In this document: one piece after another, positions 44,596 to 54,873 of the stretch | Numbering within the stretch: position 1 is the first letter of the stretch | Layout: each line of letters opens with the position of its first letter | Source of the DNA: Acidobacteriota bacterium | Lineage (GTDB): Bacteria > Acidobacteriota > Blastocatellia > Pyrinomonadales > Pyrinomonadaceae | Direction: 5' to 3' | DNA length: 64,000 nt | NCBI GenBank assembly: GCA_003222975.1 | Contig: QHXN01000026.1 | Coordinates: forward strand, 62,001 to 126,000 | Notes under the pieces: model-generated | Database searches by the model: none | What the model saw: only the letters and a program-made list of their open reading frames with translations | Told to the model about the DNA's origin: nothing | Translations under genes and position numbers: made by a program

Positions 44596-46971
44596 ATGAG
44601 AACCAGAGCCTTTGCCCTGTCATTACTGCTCCTTGCGCAGACCTTTTGCCCGCTCCTGCAACAAAGCTCCGCGCTCGCGCAGGACTTAGGCCCGGCTGCC
44701 TCCGCTGCCACAGAAGACAGCGACGGCTTCTTGCAGTCGGCCACGCACGCGCGGCGTCCCGCTCGCGACTACGCGAGCCGCGTCGAGGCGCTCGTCCGGC
44801 AGATGACGCTCGAAGAGAAGGTCGGCCAGATGACGCAGTTGGAGATCGGCATGGTCTCGACGGGCGGCGACCAGACGATTCAGATAGACCCGGCCAAGCT
44901 CGAACGGGCGGTCGTCAAGTACGGCGTCGGCTCGATCCTGAACGTCAACGGGCAGGCGCTCACCGCCGACCGCTGGCAAGAGATCATCCGCCAGATTCAG
45001 GAGGCCGCGCAGCGGACGCGCCTACGGATTCCCGTCCTCTACGGCATTGACTCGATCCACGGCGCGAACTACGTGCAAGGCACGACGCTCTACCCGCAGG
45101 AGACCGGCATGGCCGCGACGTGGAACCCTGAGCTGATGCGCCGTCTCGGCGAAGTCACCGCGTTGGAGACGCGCGCCGCCGGCATCCCCTGGACGTTCTC
45201 GCCCGTGCTCGACATCGGTCGTCAACCCCTTTGGCCGCGCTTCTACGAGACCTTCGGCGAAGACCCGTACCTCGCCAAAGTCATGGGCGCGGCCTTCGTC
45301 CGCGGCGTCGAGGGCGAAGACGTTTCCTCCAACAGTCACGTCGCCGTGAGCCTGAAGCACTACCTGGGCTACAGCTTCCCTTTGAGCGGGCGTGACCGCA
45401 CGTCCGCCTGGATTCCTGAGAACTACCTGCGCGAATACTTCCTGCCCACCTTCGCCGAGGCCGTCAGGGCCGGCGCGCACACCGTCATGGTCAACTCCGC
45501 GGAGATCAACGGCACGCCCGGCCACGTAAATCATCACGTCCTCACAGACATACTGCGCGGCGAACTCGGCTTCCGTGGCTTCGTCGTCTCCGACTGGGAG
45601 GACATCAAGAAACTGGTCACGCAGTGGAAGGTCGCCGCGAATGAGCGCGACGCGACGCGCATGGCCGTCATGGCCGGCATTGACATGAGCATGGTTCCCT
45701 CGGACTACAGCTTCGCAGACATCCTTGTGCAGCTCGTCAAAGAGGGCGCGGTTCCGCAGTCGCGCGTGGACGAGGCCGTCCGGCGCATCCTGCTCGTCAA
45801 GTTCGAGCTGGGCTTGTTCGATAACGCCATGCCCGACGCTTCGCTCAAGTCGCGCATCGGCCTGCCCGCGTCGAGGCAGCTCTCATTGCAGGCGGCGCGC
45901 GAGTCCATGACGCTCCTGAAGAACGACGACAACCTTCTTCCGCTCGATAAGAATCGCAAGGTGCTCGTCACAGGCCCGACCGCCGACTCGCTCGTCGCGC
46001 TCAACAACGGGTGGACTTACGTCTGGCAAGGGTCGGAGGAGTCGCTCTACCCGAAAGACCGCCTGACCATTCGGCGCGCCGTCGAGGAGCGAGTCGGCGC
46101 GTCGAACGTGACCTACGTGCCCGGCACGCGGCTCGTGCGCCCGTCTGGCTCGCCGTCGAACGGCACGCCGACGCTCACCGACGAAGAGGTTGACATCGCC
46201 GCCGCCGCACGCGCGGCGCGCGACGCCGACGTGGTCGTCCTCTGTCTCGGCGAAGGCTCTTACGCCGAGACGCCCGGCAACATCACCGACCTGACTCTGG
46301 GCGAGCCGCAGTTGAAACTCGCCGAGGCAATCGAGGCGACGGGCAAGCCCGTGGTGCTCGTCCTCGTCGAAGGCCGACCGCGCGTCATCAACCGCATCGC
46401 CGACGGCGCGCGCGCGATACTGATGGCCTACAACCCCTCGAACGAGGGCGGGCAGGCCGTGGCCGACGTGCTCTTCGGCGATTTCAACCCCGGAGGCCGC
46501 CTCCCCTTCACGTACCCGCGCTCGGTCAATAACCTTTTCAACTACGACCGCAAGACGTTCGAGGACGCGGACACGTCGTTCGGCAACCTCGCCACCCGCC
46601 CGCAGTTCGAGTTCGGCCAGGGCCTGAGCTACACGACCTTCGCCTACAGCGACCTGCGCACGGGGCAGCCCACGATGAGGGCGAACGGCGAGATGCCCGT
46701 CAGCGTGACGTTGACGAACACGGGGCGGCGCGCGGGCCAAGAGAGCGTCATCCTCTACGTGCGCGACCTCGTCGCCTCGCTCTCGCCGCCGGGCAAGCGC
46801 GTCCGGCGCTTCGCTAAAGTCTATCTTGAGCCGGGACAGAGCCGCACCATCACGTTCCGCTTGCGCGGCGAAGACCTCTCGTTCGTCGGCGCGGACAACA
46901 GGCCCGCGATTGAGCCGGGCGACTTCGAGGTCTTGGTCGGCGGCCTGACGGCGAAGTTCACTCTTCAGTAG
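44596..46971 (+). CDS. Glycoside hydrolase family 3 beta-glucosidase
   Basis: The 791-residue secreted enzyme (signal peptide SLLLLAQTFCPLLQQ) has the GH3 N-terminal barrel with GIDSIHGANYVQGTT, ALKHYLGYSFPLSGRDR and GFVVSDWEDI (nucleophile Asp). The C-terminal alpha/beta sandwich has LLKNDDNLLPL and LVLVEGRPRVI, and a fibronectin-like domain (YLEPGQSRTITFRL) ends the protein. GH3 removes terminal beta-glucose or beta-xylose. The adjacent GH16 suggests beta-glucan or laminarin rather than pectin as target. No obvious defect. Confidence 0.92.
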   Translation: MRTRAFALSLLLLAQTFCPLLQQSSALAQDLGPAASAATEDSDGFLQSATHARRPARDYASRVEALVRQMTLEEKVGQMTQLEIGMVSTGGDQTIQIDPAKLERAVVKYGVGSILNVNGQALTADRWQEIIRQIQEAAQRTRLRIPVLYGIDSIHGANYVQGTTLYPQETGMAATWNPELMRRLGEVTALETRAAGIPWTFSPVLDIGRQPLWPRFYETFGEDPYLAKVMGAAFVRGVEGEDVSSNSHVAVSLKHYLGYSFPLSGRDRTSAWIPENYLREYFLPTFAEAVRAGAHTVMVNSAEINGTPGHVNHHVLTDILRGELGFRGFVVSDWEDIKKLVTQWKVAANERDATRMAVMAGIDMSMVPSDYSFADILVQLVKEGAVPQSRVDEAVRRILLVKFELGLFDNAMPDASLKSRIGLPASRQLSLQAARESMTLLKNDDNLLPLDKNRKVLVTGPTADSLVALNNGWTYVWQGSEESLYPKDRLTIRRAVEERVGASNVTYVPGTRLVRPSGSPSNGTPTLTDEEVDIAAAARAARDADVVVLCLGEGSYAETPGNITDLTLGEPQLKLAEAIEATGKPVVLVLVEGRPRVINRIADGARAILMAYNPSNEGGQAVADVLFGDFNPGGRLPFTYPRSVNNLFNYDRKTFEDADTSFGNLATRPQFEFGQGLSYTTFAYSDLRTGQPTMRANGEMPVSVTLTNTGRRAGQESVILYVRDLVASLSPPGKRVRRFAKVYLEPGQSRTITFRLRGEDLSFVGADNRPAIEPGDFEVLVGGLTAKFTLQ

Positions 46972-47086
46972 GAGGGCGGAACAATTACTTTAATGCTCTC
47001 TCATAGCGCTCGTGCGCGCGCCGCGACTGCGGCCAAACCCGACGGGGCTAACAACCGGCGGCGCTCGGCGAGGCTAAGGTTGCGCG

Positions 47087-48070
47087 ATGAATAACAAGCC
47101 GCTCATAGCCTTCGCGCTCGCCGTCGCGGCCTTGTTGTCTCTCGCGCACTACGCGCCCGCGCGCGCGCAGAAGTGGGAGCTAGTCTGGCGCGACGAGTTC
47201 GGCGGCGCGAAGGGCGCGGCGGCGGACGAGAAGAAGTGGGCGCACGAGACGGGCGGCGCGGGGTGGGGCAACCGTGAGCTTGAGTATTACACCGGCGGCG
47301 CGGCGAACGCTCAGCTCGACGGCAAAGGGTCGCTCGTCATCAAGGCCGCCGCGTTGACGCCGCCCGGCGGCTTCGAGTGCTGGTACGGGCCGTGCCGCTA
47401 CACCTCCGCACGGCTCGTCACTAAAGAGAAGTTCGCGCAAGTCTTCGGGCGCTTCGAGGCGCGCATACGCGTCCCGCGCGGCCAGGGCGTGTGGCCCGCC
47501 TTCTGGCTACTCGGCGCGGACATTGATAAGGTCGGCTGGCCGCGTTGCGGCGAGATAGACGTGATGGAGAACATCGGGCGCGAGCCTTCGTTCGTCCACG
47601 GCACGATGCACGGGCCGGGCTATTCGGGCGCGGGCGGCATCGGCGCGCCTTACACGCTCCCGGCGGGTAAACTCTTCGCGGACGACTTCCACACGTTCGC
47701 CGTCGAGTGGGAGCCGAACGCCGTGCGCTGGTACGTTGACGGCGCGCTCTACGAGACGCGCACGCCCGCCGACCTGCCCGCTGGCTCCAAGTGGGTCTTC
47801 GACCACCCGTTCTTCATCATCCTCAACCTGGCCGTGGGCGGCGCTTGGCCGGGCGACCCCGACCCGGCGACCGCCTTCCCCCAAACGATGCTCGTTGATT
47901 ACGTCCGCGTGTACCGGCGCTCAACCCCGTCTTCGCGCGCCCGGAACAGCGGGGCGGCGGCAAGGCTTTCGGCTTTTTCTTCCAGCCCCGAAGCCGATCA
48001 GAACTGCGCCGGGGATGTCTTAGAACTAAGAAAACTCCGCGGCCCCTCAATCACTCAGCCTCACGCCTGA
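47087..48070 (+). CDS. Glycoside hydrolase family 16 (laminarinase-like)
   Basis: The 327-residue secreted jelly-roll enzyme has the catalytic motif GEIDVMENIG (E-x-D-x-x-E), preceded by GRFEARIRVPRGQGVWPAFW and followed by HGTMHGPGYSG. The domain ends with YVRVYRR near residue 281. A Ser/Ala-rich tail of about 46 residues follows without homology and overlaps the 3' end of the convergent regulator gene by 24 bp, so the original stop may have been lost. Predicted to cut internal beta-1,3 or mixed-linkage glucans. Confidence 0.9.
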   Translation: MNNKPLIAFALAVAALLSLAHYAPARAQKWELVWRDEFGGAKGAAADEKKWAHETGGAGWGNRELEYYTGGAANAQLDGKGSLVIKAAALTPPGGFECWYGPCRYTSARLVTKEKFAQVFGRFEARIRVPRGQGVWPAFWLLGADIDKVGWPRCGEIDVMENIGREPSFVHGTMHGPGYSGAGGIGAPYTLPAGKLFADDFHTFAVEWEPNAVRWYVDGALYETRTPADLPAGSKWVFDHPFFIILNLAVGGAWPGDPDPATAFPQTMLVDYVRVYRRSTPSSRARNSGAAARLSAFSSSPEADQNCAGDVLELRKLRGPSITQPHA

Positions 48071-48694
48071 TTGCTCGCTCTCCTGCTTGCGCTTCATCTC
48101 GTCGAGCTGCGGCTGTACCACCTGCTCATAACAGTCGGGGCAGATGCTGTGACTGAACTGCACATCACTGTGCTTGCCGATGTAGCTCTCGACCCGCTGC
48201 CAGTAGTTGCTGTCGTCTCTGATTGACTTACAGTAAGAGCAGATGGGCAGCAACCCCTGGAGCTGTTTGACCTGCGAGAGGGCCTCCTCCAACTCTCTCA
48301 CGCGCTCGGCCAGGTTTATTTGCAGCCCCAGCATCTGCAAGCCCGCGTTGACGCGCGCGCGCAGCTCCGCCGGGTCGAACGGCTTGGCGACGTAATCGTT
48401 CGCCCCGGCCTCCAGCCCGAGCACCACGCCCTCTTTGCCGCTCCTGGCGGTGAGCAGGATCAGGTACGGCGAGACGCTGCGCGGCGTCTCCCGTACCCTC
48501 CGGCAGACTTCGATGCCGCCCATGCACGGCATCTCCACGTCGAGGATGGCTAAAAGCGGCGCGCCGTCACGCCGGAGCACGTCCCAGGCCTCCGCGCCGT
48601 CGGAGGTGACGGTCACTTCGTGGCCCCACCTGTTGAGCTTCGCTTCGAGCGCCCGGCGGGAGACGGCGTCGTCTTCCGCTATCAAGATACGCAT
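48047..48694 (-). CDS. Receiver-domain protein with C-terminal Cys-rich (CSYC/CPDC) module
   Basis: The 215-residue protein has a receiver domain (RILIAEDDAVSRR, LLAILDVEMPCMGG phospho-Asp, DYVAKPFDPAEL). A short coiled coil (LAERVREELEEAL-like stretch around 130-145) follows, and then a module with LLPICSYCKSIRDDSNYW and FSHSICPDCYEQVV. Four Cys in two CxxC pairs suggest zinc binding; this tail recurs at the end of many bacterial sensory proteins. The ATG at 48694 is preceded by GGAGG. It is last of three phosphorelay genes (receiver, Hpt, receiver) on this strand. Confidence 0.88.
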   Translation of the reverse strand: MRILIAEDDAVSRRALEAKLNRWGHEVTVTSDGAEAWDVLRRDGAPLLAILDVEMPCMGGIEVCRRVRETPRSVSPYLILLTARSGKEGVVLGLEAGANDYVAKPFDPAELRARVNAGLQMLGLQINLAERVRELEEALSQVKQLQGLLPICSYCKSIRDDSNYWQRVESYIGKHSDVQFSHSICPDCYEQVVQPQLDEMKRKQESEQSGVRLSD

Positions 48695-48750
48695 ACTGCC
48701 TGTCCTCCACGATCCGGTTCGAGCGCCTGCGGGGAGGCCGACGCCCTCAC

Positions 48751-49194
48751 TCACAATCTCTTTTGCCGCTCGGCTGCGAAGACCCGCCGCGCGCGCTCCA
48801 ACTCCTGACCCATCCGGGCGAGGAGCGCCCCGGCCCACTCGAACGAGCCGTCGTCGCCCGTTCGCTCCAGCTCTCCGCACAGCGCCGCCACTTGGCCGGC
48901 CCCAAGGCTGGCGCTGCTCCCCTTGAGGCTGTGCGCCGCGCGCCCGAGCGCCCCCTCGTCCGCCAGCGCGACGGCCTCCAGCATGGAGGCCACCTTGCGC
49001 GGCGCGTCTTCGAGGTACAGGTCAATCAACTCGACGATCAAGTCAGGCTCGCCCTCGGCCTGCAACGCTGCGAAGCCGTCGAGCACCGCCACGTCAACTG
49101 CACCAAGCGCCGCCGCATCAGCGCCCGCGTGCGCCGGCGACACCAACTCCCAGTGCGTGCTTCTGTCTGCGTCAACCCGGATGATGGACATCAT
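48751..49194 (-). CDS. Histidine phosphotransfer (Hpt) domain protein
   Basis: The 147-residue protein carries an Hpt four-helix bundle, with AAHSLKGSSASLGAGQVA containing the phospho-His and the HSLKGSS signature. Upstream helices read LIVELIDLYLEDAPRKVASML. GAGGAGGG precedes the ATG at 49194, which overlaps the stop of the preceding receiver gene (ATGA). It would pass phosphate between the receiver proteins encoded on either side. The usual kinase partner upstream is decayed. Confidence 0.9.
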   Translation of the reverse strand: MMSIIRVDADRSTHWELVSPAHAGADAAALGAVDVAVLDGFAALQAEGEPDLIVELIDLYLEDAPRKVASMLEAVALADEGALGRAAHSLKGSSASLGAGQVAALCGELERTGDDGSFEWAGALLARMGQELERARRVFAAERQKRL

Positions 49195-49661
49195 GCCCTC
49201 CTCAATTCGGCTCGCGTCTGGCAAGGACTGTTTTCAACCCGGCGGGGACGCGCGTCGGCCCCGTCACTTTTGTCGAGGAGCATTCGGAGCATGAGTTGCA
49301 GTTGCCCCGTAGTGAAGGGCTTCGGCAGAAAGATCGTAGCCCCGGCGGCGAAGCTCTCGGCCATCAGCTTGAGGTCGCGCTCGGAGGTGATCAGCATGAC
49401 GGGGATGCGCATCAGCCGCCGTTCCGTCCTCATGTGGCGGATGATGTCCACGCCTTCGAGGTGCGGCATCATCATGTCGAAGATCGCCGCCTTGAAGTCG
49501 GAGTCCGACCGGAGGACGCGGTACGCCTCGCGCCCGTCTTCAACCACGACCGGCGTGTAGCCTCCGCTTTTAAGGATGGAGGTCACCAGGAGGCGGACGA
49601 CCGGGTCGTCGTCGGCCACGAGTATGCGCTGCGATGTAGGCCGTGCGATTGGCGTCAACAT
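49191..49661 (-). CDS. Single-domain response regulator (receiver)
   Basis: The 156-residue receiver has RILVADDDPVVRLL, AAIFDMMMPHLEG with the phospho-Asp, LITSERD and IFLPKPFTTGQL with the conserved Lys. There is no output domain. The ATG at 49661 with GAGGGG upstream is preferred over one at 49679. Its stop overlaps the Hpt start. Likely first member of a three-gene phosphorelay operon. Confidence 0.88.
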   Translation of the reverse strand: MLTPIARPTSQRILVADDDPVVRLLVTSILKSGGYTPVVVEDGREAYRVLRSDSDFKAAIFDMMMPHLEGVDIIRHMRTERRLMRIPVMLITSERDLKLMAESFAAGATIFLPKPFTTGQLQLMLRMLLDKSDGADARPRRVENSPCQTRAELRRA

Positions 49662-49680
49662 TTTTTCATCCCCTCTCAAT

Positions 49681-49821
49681 TCAACTCACCGTCTGCGGGT
49701 GCAGCCGCTCCACGTCCACGGGCGGCGAAGCCTCTTGGGGCGTCGCGCCGCCGACCTCCGAACTCTGGCCGACGCCCGCCAACAGTCTGCCGAGCACCCT
49801 CGCCAGTTCTTCGGGCTTCAT
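49681..49821 (-). pseudogene. Fragment of hybrid kinase: end of a receiver plus linker
   Basis: A 46-codon frame begins MKPEELARVLGRLLAGV, which matches the last helix of a receiver domain (normally after the conserved Lys-Pro). It then runs through SPPVDVERL, the type of linker that precedes an Hpt domain. It has AAGGTG upstream and may still be translated. Together with the next fragment it looks like part of a broken multi-domain hybrid kinase. Confidence 0.5.
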
Positions 49822-49842
49822 TTGACATCACCTTTGCCTTGT

Positions 49843-50319
49843 TCAAGTCGTGTCCGGTAAGTGACTCCCGCGGCCCGTCGGAGGCGAGACGCCCGGCCCT
49901 CGCGTGGCCGGCGCGTGGCCCATCACGCCCGTCAGGCAGTCGAACAACTGGGACTGGCGCACGGGCTTCGTGAGGTAGGCCGCGAGGCCGGCGTCGCGGG
50001 CCTTCGGGCCGTCCCCGCGCTGCCCGAACGAGGTCAACAGCACTAAAGGCACCCCGGCGATGCCGATCTCATTCCGCCATTCGACCGCTCGAACCGGGCG
50101 TCTAGCCTTACTCGCCGCGAACCTGAATCGGATGACGACTGGCCGGGGCGAATTACCTGACCCGTGGAAATAGTGGCGGGGCGAAAGGCACCATGGAACG
50201 CGAAATACATTCGCGTTACCCTGCTGAAATGCCTTTGTGGCATTTGACATGCCAGAATCGAGGTCAGGCTCGGAGAGTCTTTGACTGAAGCCCCCGGCGG
50301 TCGAGCCTAAAGAAGTCAC
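49843..50319 (-). pseudogene. Truncated receiver domain of a hybrid histidine kinase
   Basis: From about 50085 the frame reads GVPLVLLTSFGQRGDGP, then LAAYLTKPVRQSQLFDCL, the second half of a receiver domain as found inside hybrid kinases. The first half, with the phospho-Asp, is missing. The upstream part of the frame (50086-50319) has no homology that I recognise. A tail (HAPATRGPG) continues past the domain. The kinase core is absent, so this is a decayed gene. Confidence 0.6.
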
Positions 50320-50328
50320 CAGAACAGC

Positions 50329-50364
50329 AGAAAGCCCCTACCTTTTCATCGGTAGGGGCTTTCT
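50329..50364. terminator. Strong bidirectional hairpin terminator
   Basis: AGAAAGCCCCTACC and GGTAGGGGCTTTCT form a perfect 14-bp stem with an 8-nt loop. It lies 38 bp past the stop of the minus-strand secreted protein gene (50403-50750), and the A/T-rich stem ends give a U tract in either direction. Confidence 0.8.
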
Positions 50365-50402
50365 CTTGAGAGCAGACGGGTCGGGGGTAGCTCCGGCGGT
50401 CG

Positions 50403-50750
50403 TTATTGAATCTCCAGCAAGAGGTCTTTCTCGCAGAAGTCGAACTTGACCGGCGCTGACTCTTCGCCGTCGTCGAAAGCGGCCTTGAAGAGCCACTCGC
50501 AGCTCTTGTCGTCGGTCGTCTTGCTCCACACCAGCGTGGCCGTCTCGCCGGGGTCTATGCCGTCGCCGATGTCGAAGTTGCCGTAGCTCTTTCCGTCTTC
50601 GGACGCCATGAGCTTGACGATCTTGTTCTTGCCTTTGTTGTGCACCTTGAAGGTGTAGTCGAAACGGGCGTGAGCGTAGCCGGCAGCGGAACTCACGATG
50701 ACGAGCGCGAAGGCGAGCAGGGTGATTCTCTTGAGATTACTTCTAAGCAC
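50403..50750 (-). CDS. Small secreted protein, unknown function
   Basis: The 115-residue protein has a signal peptide (LLAFALVIVSSAAGYAHA). The mature part of about 87 residues looks like a beta-sandwich (FDYTFKVHNKGKNKIVKLM, GIDPGETATLVW). Two Cys, in KSCEW and DFCEK, could form a disulfide. No family recognised. It has its own terminator and an A-rich upstream region, so it is monocistronic. Transcribed divergently from moeA. Confidence 0.75.
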   Translation of the reverse strand: MLRSNLKRITLLAFALVIVSSAAGYAHARFDYTFKVHNKGKNKIVKLMASEDGKSYGNFDIGDGIDPGETATLVWSKTTDDKSCEWLFKAAFDDGEESAPVKFDFCEKDLLLEIQ

Positions 50751-50881
50751 TTGGGGTCTTTTCTCCTGTAAGTGATTTTCGTTTTCGGGCGGGTATTGAT
50801 CAGTCGGGAGAGCGATAACCGACCTTCAGCATGATATAGAATAGGCGTCGCGCTTGGCAACGAAAAAAACTTGAACCCGGA

Positions 50882-52144
50882 ATGGCGGAAGGCCCGCCGT
50901 GGAATGAGTCAATGGATTCGACGGAAATGATCTCAGTCGCGCAAGCCGTGCGCGTCGTTCTGGAGCGGACGGCCAGGCTCCCCGCCGAAAGCGTCGCGCT
51001 GGCGGACGCCATGGGTCGCGTGCTCGCCGAAGACGTTTTCGCGGACTGCGACCTCCCGCCCTTCGACCGCGCGCAGATGGACGGCTACGCCGTGCGCTCC
51101 GAGGACGTGCGCGAGGTGCCCGCGCGCCTGCGCGTCGTGGGCGAGGCGGCGGCGGGACGCGGCTGGCGCGGCGTAATCGAGAAGGGCGAGGCCGTTCGGA
51201 TCATGACGGGAGCGCCATTGCCGGCGGGCGCGGACGGCGTCGAGCAGGTCGAGTTGACGCGCGAACTGGAAGACGGCGCGGTCGTAGAGGTCGGGCGCGC
51301 GACCGAGCCGGGGCAGTTCTACGTCCCGCGCGGGAGCGAGATACGCGCGGGCGAGCGCGTGCTCCGTGCGGGCGAAGAGGTGAGCGCGGCGCGCATGGCC
51401 GTGCTCGCGTCGTTCGGCTGCGCGCAGGTTTCTGTGCGGCGTCGCCCGCGCGTGTCGGTGCTGGCGACGGGCACGGAACTCGTCCCCGTCAGAGAGAGGC
51501 CGGGCGAGGATCAAATACGCGACTCGAACAGCTACTCGCTCGCAGCCTACGCGCAACTCGCGGGCGCTCAGGTCGAGCGCCTCCCCTTCGCGGGCGACGA
51601 CCCCGAACTACTCCGACGCGAGATCGCGGAAGCGGCGGCGCGCTCCGACGTGCTCGTCCTTTCGGGCGGCGTCTCGATGGGCCGCTACGACTTCACAAAG
51701 TCGGCACTTCACGCGCTCGATGCCGAAATCTTCTTCGAGCGCGTCGCCCTGCGCCCCGGCAAGCCGACGGTCTTCGCGCGCCTGCCCGGCGAGCGGCAGA
51801 CGCTCGTTTTCGGCCTGCCCGGCAACCCCGTCTCCGTCAGCGTCACCTTCAACCTCTTCGCCCGCACGGCCCTGCGCGCGATGCAGGCCGCGCTCTCGCC
51901 CGCGCTCGAAGAAGAGACCGCCGTGCTCGCGCGCGCGGTGAAGGGCGCTGCGGAGCGCACGAGTTACCTGCCCGCGGCCCTCTCGACGGACGAAGCGGGC
52001 CGACTCCTCGCGCAACCTTTGAAGTGGGGAGGCTCTTCCGACTTCGTCGCCTTCGCGCGCGCTACGGCGCTCCTTATCGTGCCCGCGGGCGTGAAGACGT
52101 TGGAGGCCGGAAGCGTCGCGCGCGTCGTGCGACTTCCCGGTTGA
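50882..52144 (+). CDS. moeA: Molybdopterin molybdenumtransferase (MoeA)
   Basis: The 420-residue protein inserts molybdate into adenylated molybdopterin. Domains run as in MoeA: ISVAQAVRVVLER, DLPPFDRAQMDGYAV, IMTGAPLPAGADGV, then the MogA-like domain with ATGTELV, DSNSYSLAA, LSGGVSMGRYDF and FGLPGNPVSV. An ATG at 50912 is a possible alternative start; neither has a strong Shine-Dalgarno sequence. moaC lies 2.2 kb downstream, so cofactor genes flank the S9 peptidase. Confidence 0.93.
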   Translation: MAEGPPWNESMDSTEMISVAQAVRVVLERTARLPAESVALADAMGRVLAEDVFADCDLPPFDRAQMDGYAVRSEDVREVPARLRVVGEAAAGRGWRGVIEKGEAVRIMTGAPLPAGADGVEQVELTRELEDGAVVEVGRATEPGQFYVPRGSEIRAGERVLRAGEEVSAARMAVLASFGCAQVSVRRRPRVSVLATGTELVPVRERPGEDQIRDSNSYSLAAYAQLAGAQVERLPFAGDDPELLRREIAEAAARSDVLVLSGGVSMGRYDFTKSALHALDAEIFFERVALRPGKPTVFARLPGERQTLVFGLPGNPVSVSVTFNLFARTALRAMQAALSPALEEETAVLARAVKGAAERTSYLPAALSTDEAGRLLAQPLKWGGSSDFVAFARATALLIVPAGVKTLEAGSVARVVRLPG

Positions 52145-52276
52145 CGCGCCGCCGCGCGCACGTTCGCAAGGTCGCGGCGCGTGCGCGCGTCTAAGACTCT
52201 GGCGTGAGCCTCCGAACTCAAATACAATGCCGCCCGTCCGAACGATCACCGACCTCTTCTTCGCCGAAGGGTTAAG

Positions 52277-54379
52277 ATGAAAAACACACGACCGCTCGTC
52301 GCGCTTTTCGCCCTCTTTCTCTCGGTCTGCCCGGTCGCCTCCGCGCGCCAGGGCGCGGGCTTCACGCTCGAACAGGTGCTCGGCTCGCCCTTCCCTTCCG
52401 AACTCGCTGCCGCGCGCCGAGGCGAGCGTGTCACGTGGGTCTTCGACGCGGAGGGGCGGCGCAACGTCTGGGTCGCCGAAGGGCCACAGTTCCAGGCGCG
52501 GCAGTTGACGCACTACGACAAAGACGACGGGCAGGAGTTGACCGACCTCAGTTTCAGCGCCGACGGCAACTGGGTCGTCTTCGTGCGCGGCGGCGACAAG
52601 AACCGCGCGGGCGAGTACCCGAACCCGACGAGCGACGCGGCGGGCGTGAAGCAGCAGGTGTTGGCCGCCAACTGGACGACGGGCCAGGTCAGGACGCTCG
52701 GCGAGGGCAGCAGCCCCGCGCCGTCGCCCGCCGGGCCGCAGGTAGTCTTCTCGAAGGGCGAACAGCTCTGGACGGCCTCGCTCGCCGAACCGCGCGGCGG
52801 CGAGGCCCGTCAACTCTTCAACGCGCGCGGCTCGAACGGCTCGCCGCACTGGTCGCCCGACGGGAAGCAGCTCGCCTTCGTGAGTGGTCGCGGCGACCAC
52901 AGCTTCGTCGGAGTCTTCGACACCGCCACGAGGACGATCAACTTCCTCGCGCCCACGGTTGACCGCGACTCCGCCCCGCGCTTCTCGCCCGACGGCAGAC
53001 GCGTCGCCTTCGTGCGCCGCCCCGCGCTCGGCAACCAGCCCGTCGTCTTCCTCGACGACGCGCCCGACCCCTGGGCCGTCATGGTCGCAGACCTCGACGG
53101 CGGGCGCGCGCGTGAAGTCTGGCGCAGCGGCAAGGGGCAGAACGACTCGATGCCGCCCGCGGGCGAGAACCTTCTCCAGTGGGCCGCGGATGGACGCCTC
53201 GTCTTCGCCTCGGAGCAGGACGGCTGGATGCACCTCTACACGGTTCCGGCGGAGGGCGGCGCGGCTGAGCCGCTCACGCCCGGCGCGTGCGAGGTTGAGC
53301 ACATCACTTACACGCCCGACCGCCGCACAATCGTCTTCTCCTCGAACTGCGGAGATATAGACCGACGCCACCTCTGGCGCGTCCGCGTAGCGGGCGGGCC
53401 AGAGGTGGCAATAACGTCCGGCGAAAAGATCGAGTGGAGTCCGGCGGTCACGGGCGACGCCCAGCACCTCGTCTATTTCGGCTCGGACGCGCGCACGCCC
53501 GCGATGCCTTACGCGTTGCCGCTCGCGGGCGGCACTCCTCGCCTGCTCGCCGCGCAGGCGCTCCCGCGCGACTTCCCTTCTGCAAAACTGGTCGTGCCGC
53601 GGCAGGTAGTCTTCAAATCGTCGGACGGCGAGGAGATTCACGGACAGCTCTTCCTGCCGCCGGACGCGAGACCTGGCGTGAAGCTGCCCGCGGTCGTCTT
53701 CATGCACGGCGGGCCGATTCGCCAGATGCTCCTGGGGTGGCACTACCTCTACTACTATCACAACGCCTACGGCCTCAATCAGTACCTCGCGAGCCGCGGC
53801 TACGCGGTGCTCTCCGTGAACTACCGCAGCGGCATCGGCTACGGTCGCGCGTTCCGCATGGCCCCGAAGCGCGGCGCGCGCGGGGCGTCCGAGTATCAAG
53901 ACATCGTCGCCGCCGCCAAGTACCTCCGCAGCCGCGACGACATAGACGGGCGTGCCGTCGGACTGTGGGGCGGCTCTTACGGCGGATACCTGACGGCTTT
54001 GGGACTGGCGCGCGACTCCGAACTCTTCGCCGCGGGCGTTGACCTGCACGGCGTACACGACTGGTCGCAGCGCATTTCGGGCGCTTCGTGGATTGACTAC
54101 GGCAACCGCGACGCGCAGAAGACCGCGCTCGAATCCTCGCCCGTCGCTTCGGTCTCGAAGTGGCGCTCGCCCGTGCTGCTCATACAGGGCGACGACGACC
54201 GCAACGTCTCCTTCAGCCAGATGGTTGACCTCGCGCGGCGGCTTCGCGAGCAGAACGTCGAGTTCGAGCAGCTAGTCTTCCCCGACGAGGTGCACGACTT
54301 CCTCCTCCACCGCCACTGGCTCGCGGCCTACCACGCGGCGTCGGATTTTTTTGATCGCCATCTTAAAGGGCAGAGGTGA
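52277..54379 (+). CDS. S9-family serine peptidase (DPP-IV/acylaminoacyl-peptidase-like)
   Basis: The 700-residue secreted peptidase has a signal peptide ([17 protein letters not shown]). A beta-propeller of PD40-type repeats (about 40-430, with [15 protein letters not shown] and [15 protein letters not shown]) comes first. The C-terminal alpha/beta hydrolase has [15 protein letters not shown] (nucleophile Ser), [10 protein letters not shown] (Asp) and DEVHDFLLH (His). It should cleave peptides, often after Pro or Ala, in the periplasm. Its stop codon overlaps a GTG of moaC. Why it lies between two molybdenum-cofactor genes is unclear. Confidence 0.92.
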   Translation: MKNTRPLVALFALFLSVCPVASARQGAGFTLEQVLGSPFPSELAAARRGERVTWVFDAEGRRNVWVAEGPQFQARQLTHYDKDDGQELTDLSFSADGNWVVFVRGGDKNRAGEYPNPTSDAAGVKQQVLAANWTTGQVRTLGEGSSPAPSPAGPQVVFSKGEQLWTASLAEPRGGEARQLFNARGSNGSPHWSPDGKQLAFVSGRGDHSFVGVFDTATRTINFLAPTVDRDSAPRFSPDGRRVAFVRRPALGNQPVVFLDDAPDPWAVMVADLDGGRAREVWRSGKGQNDSMPPAGENLLQWAADGRLVFASEQDGWMHLYTVPAEGGAAEPLTPGACEVEHITYTPDRRTIVFSSNCGDIDRRHLWRVRVAGGPEVAITSGEKIEWSPAVTGDAQHLVYFGSDARTPAMPYALPLAGGTPRLLAAQALPRDFPSAKLVVPRQVVFKSSDGEEIHGQLFLPPDARPGVKLPAVVFMHGGPIRQMLLGWHYLYYYHNAYGLNQYLASRGYAVLSVNYRSGIGYGRAFRMAPKRGARGASEYQDIVAAAKYLRSRDDIDGRAVGLWGGSYGGYLTALGLARDSELFAAGVDLHGVHDWSQRISGASWIDYGNRDAQKTALESSPVASVSKWRSPVLLIQGDDDRNVSFSQMVDLARRLREQNVEFEQLVFPDEVHDFLLHRHWLAAYHAASDFFDRHLKGQR

Positions 54380-54384
54380 GTCGT

Positions 54385-54858
<474 letters not shown>

Positions 54859-54873
54859 TCAAGGAGGTTCCCG

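Noticed and set aside
51608-54058. An 816-codon minus-strand frame opposite moeA and the S9 peptidase
   Set aside because: It spans two unrelated genes with clear catalytic motifs on the other strand and shows only Arg/Val/Ala-rich low-complexity sequence.
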